NCBI GenBank assembly: GCA_011523545.1
Contig: WTGN01000045.1
Coordinates: forward strand, 1-64,000
Reading direction: 5' to 3'
DNA from: Chloroflexota bacterium
GTDB taxonomy: Bacteria; Chloroflexota; Anaerolineae; Aggregatilineales; Phototrophicaceae
Length of the DNA: 64,000 nt
In this document: one piece after another, positions 44,312-52,886 of the stretch
Layout of the letters: every line of letters starts with the position of its first letter
Numbering within the stretch: position 1 is the stretch's first letter
Program-made: the position numbers and the translations under genes
The notes under the pieces: model-generated
The model's database searches: none
Told to the model about the DNA's origin: nothing
Seen by the model: the letters and a program-made list of their open reading frames with translations, nothing else

Positions 44312-45219
44312 GCGGATAGTACCACATGTGATTCAGACACTGCTTCACTCGGCTGAACAGAGAGTAAAAGGCCGATATCCCATCGTTTGGCCTCCGGACT
44401 CTGCGTAAGCTGTATTGGCGACACGTACGGAAGCTCGCGCAGGAAACTCGCAACAATCATGTCGTATGTGGATTTGTCAAACGCTAGGTCACGGATAGGA
44501 AAATATCCAGAGGGTCTGATCTGAGTCCATAAATCTTCAAAGGCGTCTTTGTGAATCTGGAACGAGCCTGAACCGTATTCAAATTGAAGAGTCTGTCTGA
44601 AGAGATCAGTCGTGACGGTAAAGCGATTGCTTTTGTCTAAGGACAGAATCTCAGTTTCTGTCGTGGCAAGGCTAACAATATCGTCCCAGAATTCGACAAA
44701 GGGCAAAAAACGCGGTTCGCTGCGAAGCCACTTCCTCATCTCACTAGTGTTGCGATGCTCTGGTACAAACCCCGTACCGGCTCGGTAAAGATGTATGTAG
44801 ATGTCGATGGGAAGTGGCCGAAGATATTCTTCCATTAGCGGCTGAACTTGTGAATCCCATTCAAGTTCGCCGTTACCGCAACCTAACATGGGAAACGAAA
44901 TTGATACAATGCCCTTCGAATCGTATGTATCAACAAACTTTCGTAGTCCAGACCTGATGTATTCTGTTTTGGATTTGTTGCGCCAGTGTTTCTTGGTGGG
45001 AAAATTTAGAATCCACTTGTGCGACGTCTTGTAGATCCATAGCTTACCTACGTCAAACTGCCTGTTTTCGCAGAATCGCTGGTAAAGTCCGAACATCTCA
45101 GGATAGACACGTTTAAAATCATAGGCAATTCCTTTGCCCATAACTCCTACTGTATTCACCGTGTTAACTAAAACTTTAGCCGGGCTAGCAAAAAGGTCAC
45201 CATTGACATATGTGATCAC
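44308..45219 (-). CDS. darG: DarG-like macrodomain antitoxin
   Basis: 303 residues. The N-terminal macrodomain (about 1-155) begins MITYVNGDLFASPAKVLVNT and has VNTVGVMGKGIAYDFKRVYP, NFPTKKHWRNKSK and FPMLGCGNGELEW, the pattern of DarG proteins that remove ADP-ribose from DNA. The C-terminal 150 residues form a separate domain, as in DarG proteins whose second domain binds the toxin. It lies upstream of darT, the reverse of the common darT-darG order. The start is a GTG at 45219 after GGAAGG. Low GC compared with neighbours supports recent transfer. Confidence 0.82.
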   Translation of the reverse strand: MITYVNGDLFASPAKVLVNTVNTVGVMGKGIAYDFKRVYPEMFGLYQRFCENRQFDVGKLWIYKTSHKWILNFPTKKHWRNKSKTEYIRSGLRKFVDTYDSKGIVSISFPMLGCGNGELEWDSQVQPLMEEYLRPLPIDIYIHLYRAGTGFVPEHRNTSEMRKWLRSEPRFLPFVEFWDDIVSLATTETEILSLDKSNRFTVTTDLFRQTLQFEYGSGSFQIHKDAFEDLWTQIRPSGYFPIRDLAFDKSTYDMIVASFLRELPYVSPIQLTQSPEAKRWDIGLLLSVQPSEAVSESHVVLSA

Positions 45220-45255
45220 GGTGGCACTGTCCTTCCTATGCTGCCAATCTGGGAG

Positions 45256-45283
45256 AATATATCAAGTGCAATTGAGATGCAAA
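45256..45283 (-). promoter_or_regulatory. Promoter of the darG-darT operon
   Basis: Minus strand TTTGCA (45278-45283), 16-base spacer, TATATT (45256-45261), about 37 bases before the darG GTG. The surrounding 140 bases are AT-rich. Confidence 0.55.
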
Positions 45284-45367
45284 AAGACCACGTCACTTTT
45301 ACTCGAATTTCAAAAGATAGAACAAATGTACCACTAGTACAAGCGTGCGTCAAGTAACATCGTCAAA

Positions 45368-46417
45368 TCACTCCAGCACTTTGTGGCTTTCGCTGTCATA
45401 AGCCAGGGCGGGCCGCGCCAGCGACACCCAGACCCGGTCGCCGCGGCGAACATACTGATCGACGCCGGTACGCGCGATCAACTCCGTGTCATCCGCCAGC
45501 TCCAGCCCCAGCCGCTGATGATGCCCATGAAACTCGCGCCAGCGCACCACGGCCGGCCTGCCGCCCTCCTCGAAGCTGACCGCCAGCGCTTCGGGGCGGA
45601 TCATCAGGTCGACGCGTCCCGTCTTGGGATGGAATAGCTTGACCTCGCCCAGGCGGCTGTCCGCGGTCATGCCATGGGCTTCAGCCGGCAAGAAGTTGGC
45701 GTCGCCGACGAACTTCGCCACGCGGGTGTTGATCGGGCGATTGTAGAGCACATGCGGCGTCGCTACTTGAATGAGTCTGCCCTCAAAAATAATCGCGATT
45801 TCATCCGATAATGTCAGCGCTTCTTCCTGGTCGTGAGTGACGAAGACGGCGGTGGTGCCCGTTTCGAGCAAGATATGGCGGACTTCGCTGCGCACCTGGG
45901 CGCGCAAACCGGTGTCGAGGTTGGAAAATGGCTCGTCCAGCAGCAGGATATCGGGATTCGGCGCCAGCGCCCGGGCCAGCGCCACACGCTGCTGCTGCCC
46001 GCCTGACAGCTCGTGCGGCATGCGCGCGGCAAGCTCGCTCAAGCCCACCAGCGCGAGCAAGCGCTCGACCTGCTTGCTCTGCTCCTTGCGCCGCCCGCGC
46101 AGACCGAAGGCGATATTGCCCGCGACATCGACATGGGGGAACAGCGCATAATCCTGAAAAACCATGCCGACTTTGCGCTTTTCCGGCGGGATGAAGTGAG
46201 ATTCGTCGGCGACAATATGATCGCCGATTTGGATGCGGCCGCTTGTTGGCTTTTCAAAACCGGCGAGCAGGCGCAAGGTTGTTGTCTTGCCACCGCCGCT
46301 AGGGCCGAGCAAGGTGAAAAACTCGCTTGGGCGCACACGCAGCGTGATATCGTTGACGGCTGGCAACTGACCGTTGAAGACTTTGCTTAGATGATCGGCT
46401 TGTAACGAGTATTCCAT
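45368..46417 (-). CDS. Iron(III) ABC transporter ATP-binding protein
   Basis: 349 residues of the FbpC/PotA/CysA group. Walker A is LLGPSGGGKTTTLRLLAG, Q-loop MVFQDYALFPHV, signature LSGGQQQRVALARALAPNPD, Walker B ILLLDEPFSNLD and H-loop VTHDQEEAL. The C-terminal TOBE-like domain (about 240-349) is present. It powers uptake of ferric iron with the permease and binding protein encoded next to it on the same strand. A 117-base gap separates it from the permease. The iron assignment rests on the partner genes. Confidence 0.9.
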   Translation of the reverse strand: MEYSLQADHLSKVFNGQLPAVNDITLRVRPSEFFTLLGPSGGGKTTTLRLLAGFEKPTSGRIQIGDHIVADESHFIPPEKRKVGMVFQDYALFPHVDVAGNIAFGLRGRRKEQSKQVERLLALVGLSELAARMPHELSGGQQQRVALARALAPNPDILLLDEPFSNLDTGLRAQVRSEVRHILLETGTTAVFVTHDQEEALTLSDEIAIIFEGRLIQVATPHVLYNRPINTRVAKFVGDANFLPAEAHGMTADSRLGEVKLFHPKTGRVDLMIRPEALAVSFEEGGRPAVVRWREFHGHHQRLGLELADDTELIARTGVDQYVRRGDRVWVSLARPALAYDSESHKVLE

Positions 46418-46534
46418 CAGCGAACCGGCGGCTCGTAGGTTTTCTGCCTGGTCAAGAATAGTGCAAAAGCGAGATGTATAAAGGGAGAAATGATCTGGGG
46501 CAATTGAGGCGAGAATGTGTCTGGCTTCGACGCA

Positions 46535-48169
46535 CTAATCGACCGCCTTTTCCCGTCGGAGTATGATCGCCAAAGCGAAGGCTGAAACCAAAATCAGCAC
46601 CAGGCCGGGCAGCGCGATTGACGATAGAAAGGCCTCATCGTAAGCGCTCCAAATGCGCGTGGCGAAGGTGCGGAAGCCGATGGGGCGGAGGATCAGCGTC
46701 GTTGGCAGCTCCTTCATCACATTCAGAAAGACCAGCGCCAGGCCGGCCAGGATGCCGCCGCGGGCCAATGGCACCGTTATCCGCATGAGGGCGGCCCAGG
46801 CGGACAGGCCAAGGCTGCGCGCGGCTTCATCAAAGCGCGGGTTGATTTGCGCCAAGGCGCTTTCGGTGGCGCCAATGCTGAAGGGCAGGTAGCGGATGGC
46901 GTAGCCGATGATGAGCAGGGGCAAGGTTTGATAGAAGCTGAGAAAATGCTGCGAGGCGAACATAACCAGCGCCAGGGCGATGACGATCCCGGGGAGGACA
47001 TTGCCCGCGTAGGCCAGATGTATCAACCAGCGATTGAAACGACCGCCGCCACGCGCGGCCAGCAGCGCCAGCGGGAATGCGGCAAAGGTGACCGCCAGCG
47101 CGGAAACAGCGCTCACACCAACGGTGTTCCTCATGAGCAAGGTCAATGGCGCCTGCACGGGATCGGTGATGCGGTGGCCGGCCAGCCAGGAGAACAGCAC
47201 GAGCAGCGGGATGACAACGCCAATGAATACAACGCCGGCGCAAAATATGAGCGCGGGGATTTTCCATTTGCCCAAGGGCAGCGTTTCAAGATGACGTGAT
47301 GCGCCAGTGCCGATGCGATAATGGCGACCGCGCAGTTGCAAACGCGATTGTATGAGCAGCAAGACCAGCGTTATGCCCACGAGCAGAATGGCCAGCACGG
47401 AAGCCTTGTCCATGCGAAAGGACTCGGTCTGGATAAATATCGCCCGGGTGAAGGCGTTGAAATGCATAACGGCGACAGCGCCGAAATCGCTTAGACAGTA
47501 GAGCGCCGTCATCAGCATACCAGTCGAAAGCGCCGGGCGCATCTGGGGCAGGATGATCTGGCGAAAGACCCCCCAGCGATTCAAGCCCAGGCTTTGGCCC
47601 GCTTCCTCGAGGCTGCGGTCGCAATGCAGCAGCGCCGCGCGAACCGGAAGCACGATGTACGGGAAGGTGACGACCGTCAGCGTTAACGCCGCGCCCGGGA
47701 AGCCTTTGATGCCGGGCAGACGGTCGACGCCGAAGGGCTCAAGCAGGGATTGCAGGATGCCCTTGGGGCCAAAGGCCTCCGCGTAAGTCACCGCCGTCAA
47801 ATATGAGGGGATGACCATAGCCGCCAGCCCGAGCACGAGCCAGAAGCGCCGCCCGGGCAGGTCGCTGCGGCTGGTCAGCCAGGCGAAGGGGATGGCGATC
47901 GCCGTCGCGCAGAGGGTGGCCACCGCCGTGAGGCCGATGCTGTTGCCGACGATGCGCAGCGTTCGCGCGCGCAGCAAATAGTCGACGCCTTCCTGCCCCG
48001 CGCTCACAGCGCCAATAATCAGGTAGGCCAGCGGAATCATGACTACCGCGACGACGGCCAGGCTGATAATTTGCACCAGTTGCCTGTGGCCGACATGCCA
48101 GCGCGACAGCGCGTATTGTTGGTGGCCGTTTATTCTAAATCTTGACGGTATGACATCGCTTAGGTGCAT
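46535..48169 (-). CDS. Iron(III) ABC transporter permease, fused two-domain
   Basis: 544 residues with two homologous membrane halves of about six helices each, as in FbpB. EAA loops are visible in both: RSLEEAGQSLGLNRWGVFRQ with IILPQM, and RFDEAARSLGLSAWAALMRI with TVPLARGG. The duplication lets one polypeptide form the whole translocation pore. Translation starts at the ATG at 48169. It is separated from the binding-protein gene by 66 bases holding a short hairpin. No substrate information lies in the permease itself. Confidence 0.92.
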   Translation of the reverse strand: MHLSDVIPSRFRINGHQQYALSRWHVGHRQLVQIISLAVVAVVMIPLAYLIIGAVSAGQEGVDYLLRARTLRIVGNSIGLTAVATLCATAIAIPFAWLTSRSDLPGRRFWLVLGLAAMVIPSYLTAVTYAEAFGPKGILQSLLEPFGVDRLPGIKGFPGAALTLTVVTFPYIVLPVRAALLHCDRSLEEAGQSLGLNRWGVFRQIILPQMRPALSTGMLMTALYCLSDFGAVAVMHFNAFTRAIFIQTESFRMDKASVLAILLVGITLVLLLIQSRLQLRGRHYRIGTGASRHLETLPLGKWKIPALIFCAGVVFIGVVIPLLVLFSWLAGHRITDPVQAPLTLLMRNTVGVSAVSALAVTFAAFPLALLAARGGGRFNRWLIHLAYAGNVLPGIVIALALVMFASQHFLSFYQTLPLLIIGYAIRYLPFSIGATESALAQINPRFDEAARSLGLSAWAALMRITVPLARGGILAGLALVFLNVMKELPTTLILRPIGFRTFATRIWSAYDEAFLSSIALPGLVLILVSAFALAIILRREKAVD

Positions 48170-48190
48170 GATTTGCTTCTGCGGTAATTT

Positions 48191-48214
48191 CGGGGCGAGG
48201 GGATACCCGCCCCG
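48191..48214 (-). other. CGGGGCG hairpin in the iron-transport operon
   Basis: CGGGGCG (48191-48197) pairs with CGCCCCG (48208-48214) over a 10-base loop. It stands between the binding-protein and permease genes and resembles a much-reduced relative of the GGGGCGA repeats. It could protect the binding-protein message; no U-tract follows. Confidence 0.5.
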
Positions 48215-48235
48215 TTTAGGATTGAGATTGGCCCC

Positions 48236-49249
48236 TTAATCGAGCGCGCCGCTCTCCTCGATCAATTCCAGCGTGCCCTGCAGATCGGCCAGATCAGACA
48301 GGTCGAATTCCGGCGTTTCGATATCAGCGAGCGCCGGCAGATCGACCGACGGCTCGACCGTCGACACCAGCGGATACTCGTAGGTGCTCTGGGCAAAGTA
48401 TTCCTGCGCCGCATCGCTGAGCAGGTAATCCACCAGGGCCAAGGCGTCATAAGGCTGGTCGGTTGTTTTCAGAATTGCCGCGCCGGCTACATTGATCAGG
48501 GACCCAAGGTCGCCGCCCGGGAAGAAATGCAACGTTGCGGTGATATCCGGATCTTCAGCCAGGAAGCGGAAGAGGTAATAGTGGTTGACCAGGCCGCCGA
48601 CGACTTCGCCATCGATGGTGGCTTGCACGATTGGCGTGTTCTTGGGATAGGCATTGACGCCGTTTGCGATCATGCCCGCCAGCCAGCCAGCGGTCGCTTC
48701 TTCGCCCAGCAGCACGCGCATGGCGGTGACATTGGCGACGAAGGAGGCGTTGGTAGGCGCCCAGCCCACCAGGCCGCTCCATTCCTCGCCGGTGAGATCG
48801 AGGATCGAGTTCGGCAGCTCCAGCCCTTGTTCTTCCAGCGCTTCCGGATTGTAGACGAAGACGCGCGCGCGTCCGCTCAAGCCGGCCCATACGCCAGCGG
48901 GCGAAACAAAAGCGGCGTTGGCGACGCGGGCGATAGTGGCGTCGGGCAGCTTATGCAGCATGCCAGCGTCAGCCAAGGCGCCGAGCGCGCCACCATCCTG
49001 GGCGATGAAGACATCGGCTGGGCTGTTCTCGCCCTCGGTGAGGATCTGGTTGGCGACGGCGCTCGTGCCGCCGTAAAGCACTTCGACTTCGATGCCGGTG
49101 TCCTCAGTGAACTGCGCCAGGATGGGCCCGACGAGGCTTTCGTTGCGACCGGAGTACACCGTCAGAACATCATCGGCCAGCACCGGCGACAACATGAAGC
49201 AGGACAGCGCGAAAACCAGGACGAAATAGACATTACGATGCTTAAACAT
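48236..49249 (-). CDS. Iron(III)-binding periplasmic/extracellular protein (FbpA/FutA-like)
   Basis: About 337 residues with a signal peptide (NVYFVLVFALSCFMLSPVLA, cleavage before DDVLTVYSGRNE). The type 2 solute-binding fold starts with VYSGRNESLVGPILAQFTED, and GGTSAVANQILTEGENSPAD plus VFIAQDGG are hallmarks of the ferric-iron group. Tyr residues for Fe(III) are expected in the VNHYYLFRF segment, which keeps the adjacent Tyr pair of FbpA proteins. AAGGAG lies 8 bases before the ATG at 49249; an earlier in-frame start lacks a signal. It is the first gene of the operon. Confidence 0.92.
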   Translation of the reverse strand: MFKHRNVYFVLVFALSCFMLSPVLADDVLTVYSGRNESLVGPILAQFTEDTGIEVEVLYGGTSAVANQILTEGENSPADVFIAQDGGALGALADAGMLHKLPDATIARVANAAFVSPAGVWAGLSGRARVFVYNPEALEEQGLELPNSILDLTGEEWSGLVGWAPTNASFVANVTAMRVLLGEEATAGWLAGMIANGVNAYPKNTPIVQATIDGEVVGGLVNHYYLFRFLAEDPDITATLHFFPGGDLGSLINVAGAAILKTTDQPYDALALVDYLLSDAAQEYFAQSTYEYPLVSTVEPSVDLPALADIETPEFDLSDLADLQGTLELIEESGALD

Positions 49250-49669
49250 ACTGCAGACTCCTTGCGTTTGGCGCAAATCCCGGATAGGATTTGCATAGAT
49301 ACGAGGGTCAATTGGGCTTGAGAACGGATTGCGAGTCGCTTCTCTCCCGGTTGACCTTTTCGTTTTAGCAGAAGGAGCGCGCGCGCGTCCACGCTTGTGG
49401 TAAATTTCACTTTTGTCGAAAAGACACTCGTAAATTGTTCGCGCTTACTCTCTCAGCTTAATCGCCGGCGGAATGAAAATTGCAGGCGGTTAACTTTGTG
49501 GCATAGGCAGTTGCCCGGGCGCCGCGAGAGCCCCCTCGCGCTGGTGTCGACCGCCGGCCCAACGGCAGGATCGAAACAAGCCGAGTCGGCTGTACCTAGA
49601 CATTGCGGGCGACAGCCAATAAAGTTAGATTGATAAGACCGGTCTATTCCATAAATTCGGGTGGCGTTG
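49250..49669. other. 420-base gap between the iron operon and the E2-like operon
   Basis: Divergent promoters must lie here, but none is clear. A 10-base palindrome AGACCGGTCT (49636-49645) overlaps a weak TTGATA/TAAATT pair just before the E2-like gene. I looked for a small ubiquitin-like gene in all frames here and found none. Confidence 0.5.
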
Positions 49670-50143
49670 ATGTCAAATTGGTGGGGTTCGCGCAAGAATG
49701 TCTCGTCCCGGCTCGTTTGGGAGGTCGAGGCGATGAAGGCGACCTTTGGCAACACCTTCAAGCTGGTCGTGCCTCCCTTCGGCGGCCTGCTCTACTGGCA
49801 GGGCACGATCGAGATCAACATGACCATACTGGATTCTCCCTACCATAGCCTGAAGCTGGTTTATCCCAAGGAGTACCCCAATCGGCCGGCGGAGGCTTAT
49901 TGCATCAAGCCGCGCATTTACAGCGAAAAACATCAATATGAGGATGGGCAGCTCTGCCTGTTCAACCCCAAAGATGGCGAACAATACGGCTGGAACCCAT
50001 CCAAGTCTACGGCGGTGACCGTCGGCGGCTGGGCGGTCCAATGGCTGTACGCCTATTACACCTGGCGGTCCACGGGGAAATGGCCCGGCATTGAAGAGCG
50101 CATCAAAGCGAGCACGCCGCTGCCGCGCCGGCGGAGGCGCTAG
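49670..50143 (+). CDS. Bacterial E2-like ubiquitin-conjugating protein
   Basis: 157 residues with the order of features of the UBC fold: an N-terminal helix, strands with the WQGTIEINMTILDSPYHSLK meander, the YPKEYPNRPAEAYCIKPRIY segment in place of YPxxPP, then HQYEDGQLCLFNP with the candidate catalytic Cys96 and His88, and GWNPSKSTAVTVGGWAVQWL as the helix after the active site. It would carry a ubiquitin-like protein as a thioester. It is the first gene of a tight E2-JAB-E1 operon: its stop lies two bases before the next ATG. The ATG at 49670 is preferred over a GTG at 49661. Confidence 0.82.
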   Translation: MSNWWGSRKNVSSRLVWEVEAMKATFGNTFKLVVPPFGGLLYWQGTIEINMTILDSPYHSLKLVYPKEYPNRPAEAYCIKPRIYSEKHQYEDGQLCLFNPKDGEQYGWNPSKSTAVTVGGWAVQWLYAYYTWRSTGKWPGIEERIKASTPLPRRRRR

Positions 50144-50145
50144 AG

Positions 50146-51378
50146 ATGCGGTCAACCAATGAGCCGGAATTCCTCAAGCTCATGCAGATGGAGTTCGAAC
50201 ACATCAGGAAGCGCTTACGGGGGATGGCGATGATTTCACGCGGAATCGTACCCAACGTGGTCTTGTCGCGGCGGGCCGTGGAGCGAATGGTCTCGGCGGC
50301 GAGCCAATACATGGCGGATGAAACCGGCGAAGCCATGGTTGGTTTCATCATTGAGGATGACACGCCGGAAGGCCTGCCGACGATATACGTGCTTGACACG
50401 ATCTCGCCGGACGAGACAGCCGTCCGCCGGTCGCATACCTTCCAGCAGGGCGACGCCTTGCAAGATGAGATCATCTGGTGGCTGCAAGAGAACTGGCATT
50501 TTCACCGGGAACGGCACCGGGGCAGCGATGCCTTGCCCGCGCGCTTTGATGTGCCGCTGCGTTACCTTGGCGATTGGCACAAACAGCCCGGTTCCATGAT
50601 TCAACCCAGTCATGGCGACCACATGACCGCGCTGTCCTGGCTTGATGATGAAGAAACGGACATGGATTTCCTGCTCGTGCCAATCGTTACGGTCGGCTAC
50701 GCGCCGGTGCTTGGCGAGACGGAATTGCCGGTCAACTACATCACGCTGGCAATGGACAACGGCACCGATATGCGGGTGGACTGGTGGTATGTGCACCGGG
50801 ATGTGCGCGTCTTCCAGCCGGTGCATCCCAAGGTGGCGCCGGATGAACAGCTGCCCAAGATGATGAAATACGGCTGGCACGTGGTGATGCCCGATCGCCT
50901 CACGAGTGAGACGCACGCGATGGAAGACGATGGCTTGCTCGTGCGCCGGCTGCTCTACGAATGCGATGGTGAAGTGCCGCTGGAATTCTGTTTCTTCGCC
51001 ATCCGTCAAGGCGCGTCGTCCTTCTTCCTGTTAGTGACGCAGCATGATTATCCACAAAGCGCGCCCCAAGCTTATCAAGCGCCCTTCGTTGGCGACTTGA
51101 ATTTGATGGATCCGGTGGCGACTTTCCACCGGCTTTGGGAACTGAGGGAGCCACTTGAAGATCCGCCTGGCTGGCAGTGGACGGCCGATAAATATCTGGT
51201 CGATTATGTGATCGCCCTTGAAGTAGCAATGGGTTTGCGCCAACCGGAGGTGCAAAGAATCCCGGTTATTCTCGGCGAAGACGAAGCGGCGCCGGACGAC
51301 GGCCGCAACGCCGCCCCCGCCGAAGGCGTATCAGAAGCAGAGGCGGCTGACGAGCAGGCTGAAGAAGAGGCGCGATAA
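50146..51378 (+). CDS. JAB/MPN-domain protein with a second, E2/RWD-like region
   Basis: 410 residues. The N-terminal half (about 35-175) is an MPN/JAB domain: Glu62 in DETGEAMVGFI, then YLGDWHKQPGS with His145 and Asp158 in QPSHGDHM. The spacing H-x-[H]-x10-D is exact, but the second zinc ligand position is Gln147, so peptidase activity may be altered. The C-terminal half contains a Pro-rich pattern YPQSAPQAYQAPF after several strands (LLYECDGEVPLEFCFFAIRQ), resembling a Cys-less E2/RWD fold; this is an inference. An acidic disordered tail follows. It would process or remove a ubiquitin-like modifier. The stop abuts the E1 gene. Confidence 0.78.
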   Translation: MRSTNEPEFLKLMQMEFEHIRKRLRGMAMISRGIVPNVVLSRRAVERMVSAASQYMADETGEAMVGFIIEDDTPEGLPTIYVLDTISPDETAVRRSHTFQQGDALQDEIIWWLQENWHFHRERHRGSDALPARFDVPLRYLGDWHKQPGSMIQPSHGDHMTALSWLDDEETDMDFLLVPIVTVGYAPVLGETELPVNYITLAMDNGTDMRVDWWYVHRDVRVFQPVHPKVAPDEQLPKMMKYGWHVVMPDRLTSETHAMEDDGLLVRRLLYECDGEVPLEFCFFAIRQGASSFFLLVTQHDYPQSAPQAYQAPFVGDLNLMDPVATFHRLWELREPLEDPPGWQWTADKYLVDYVIALEVAMGLRQPEVQRIPVILGEDEAAPDDGRNAAPAEGVSEAEAADEQAEEEAR

Positions 51379-52305
51379 ATGAGCGATCTTTGGGAACGGG
51401 TCGGCAGGTTGATCGGCTCGGACAATCTGGAGCGCCTGGCGGAAAAGAAAGTCGGCGTGGTTGGCTTGGGCTCCGGCGGCGGCTTCGTCGCGCTAAGCCT
51501 GGCGATGAGCGGCATCGGCAATTTCACGCTGGTGGACAATGATGTGCTGGAAGCCGGCAACGTCGCGCGTCATGTGGCGGACCTGCGTTATGTCGGGCGC
51601 AACAAGGCGGCGGCCGTCGCCGATTTGATCCGCCAGCGCAATCCGGAGGCGGCGATTGATATACGCGAAGGCCTGATCGAGGACAACTGGGATTGCCTGG
51701 ATGATGTTGACATCCTCGTGGCGGCGGTTGATAACGAAGCGGTGAAATACGCCATCAATGAGCAATGCATGAAAATGCGCCTCAGCGCCTCATACGCCGG
51801 CGTCTATGAGCGCGGCGAAGGCGGCGATCATGTTATCATCAAGCCGCTTGAAGGACCCTGTTACGCCTGCTGGTCGGAGGCGACGCGTGAAGGCGTAAAG
51901 ATTTCGACTGACTCGGAGGGCGACCTGGATTATGGTTTGATCGGGGCGCAAGGCACGCTGGACGCGGAACCGGGGCTCTGGGTCAACGTCACCAAGGTGG
52001 CGGGCATCCAGACCGATCTGATCATCAACGAATTGCTGCGCGGGACCAGCGCGCATGAAGAAATGCCGGCCAATACGCTCATCGTCGCCAACAGCTATAT
52101 GGAAATCATAGAAGAGCAGGAGAGCGAACCGCATACAGGCTTATGGATCCAGATCGAGCGCGATGCCGATTGTCTAGTTTGTGGCGAGCGGCTGAAGCAG
52201 GGCGTTGACAAACTGGCGCGGCCGGACCGGGGGCGCATTTCGCTGGAGGATCTGGCGGCTTCCGGCTTGACGACCGATATCGTCTTTGAAGAAGAGGAAG
52301 ATTAG
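51379..52305 (+). CDS. E1-like ThiF/MoeB-family adenylyltransferase
   Basis: 308 residues. The ATP site has GVVGLGSGGGFVALSLAMSG (Gly29, Gly31, Gly34), the FTLVDNDVLEAGNVARH motif with Asp53, Asp55 and Arg64, and Asp118 in AAVDNE. A zinc-binding set is formed by Cys161/Cys164 (GPCYACW) and Cys265/Cys268 (DCLVCGE). A separate catalytic Cys in the crossover loop is not obvious. It would activate the C-terminus of a ubiquitin-like protein for transfer to the E2. Its ATG immediately follows the JAB stop codon. Its 3' end overlaps a convergent gene by four bases. Confidence 0.9.
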   Translation: MSDLWERVGRLIGSDNLERLAEKKVGVVGLGSGGGFVALSLAMSGIGNFTLVDNDVLEAGNVARHVADLRYVGRNKAAAVADLIRQRNPEAAIDIREGLIEDNWDCLDDVDILVAAVDNEAVKYAINEQCMKMRLSASYAGVYERGEGGDHVIIKPLEGPCYACWSEATREGVKISTDSEGDLDYGLIGAQGTLDAEPGLWVNVTKVAGIQTDLIINELLRGTSAHEEMPANTLIVANSYMEIIEEQESEPHTGLWIQIERDADCLVCGERLKQGVDKLARPDRGRISLEDLAASGLTTDIVFEEEED

Positions 52306-52850
52306 CCGGCTTCAATATCCCGCCCCCATTGTTCCAATACTTTGTTGAGCGCTTGTCGATGTGTCAGGCGCTTTTTCAATTCAAAGGGCGCTCGGTATAG
52401 AAGGCGGTCTTCGTCTTCCGGAGGATGCCCATCGTCATCGTAATAGAGCCGGAAATTATTTTCGATGGCGACGCGATATACACCGGCGTCGTAGACCGGA
52501 GCCCGATACGGCAGCTGCCGGATGCCGATGCTGATAGTGATCCGGCTTTCCTCGTAATGCGCCCAGGCGCCGAGCAAATTCAACGTCTGATAGCCGTGAT
52601 AGCCGCGGTTGTGATACCAGATGACCACGCCCGACCAAGCCGGCCCATGCAGGGCCTTGGGGCCATAACAAAGGACGCGGCCATAGCTGCGCTGCGAAAG
52701 TTCCGCGAGCGAATCAAAGGCGTTCAGGAGATTAAGAACGCGGTCGGTCGGCTTTTGCGGTGTTTCTCCTTGCGGCGGGCTTCCGAAGGGACGGCGCTTG
52801 GCGATTCTCCGCTGGATATCAGCGTAACGCTGGGCTTTGTTGTCGGCGGA
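52302..52850 (-). CDS. Hypothetical protein converging on the E1-like gene
   Basis: About 183 residues, unrecognised. It is soluble and rich in aromatic and basic residues (GPAWSGVVIWYHNRGYHGYQ, YRVAIENNFRLYYDDDGH, ALNKVLEQWGRDIEAG). The ATG at 52850 begins MSADNKAQRYADIQ; an ATG 24 bases upstream is possible. It overlaps the end of the E1-like gene tail to tail, so it is not in that operon, and no terminator separates them. Its codon pattern is like that of its neighbours, so it is likely real. No link to the conjugation system can be shown. Confidence 0.65.
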   Translation of the reverse strand, partial: SADNKAQRYADIQRRIAKRRPFGSPPQGETPQKPTDRVLNLLNAFDSLAELSQRSYGRVLCYGPKALHGPAWSGVVIWYHNRGYHGYQTLNLLGAWAHYEESRITISIGIRQLPYRAPVYDAGVYRVAIENNFRLYYDDDGHPPEDEDRLLYRAPFELKKRLTHRQALNKVLEQWGRDIEAG

Positions 52851-52886
52851 CATATTGGACCAATTCGAAACCAAGATTTTCCGCGT

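Noticed and set aside
49397..49633. Small plus-strand frame considered as the missing ubiquitin-like gene of the E2-JAB-E1 operon
   Set aside because: The translation is Arg-rich, shows no beta-grasp pattern and has no Gly-Gly end.
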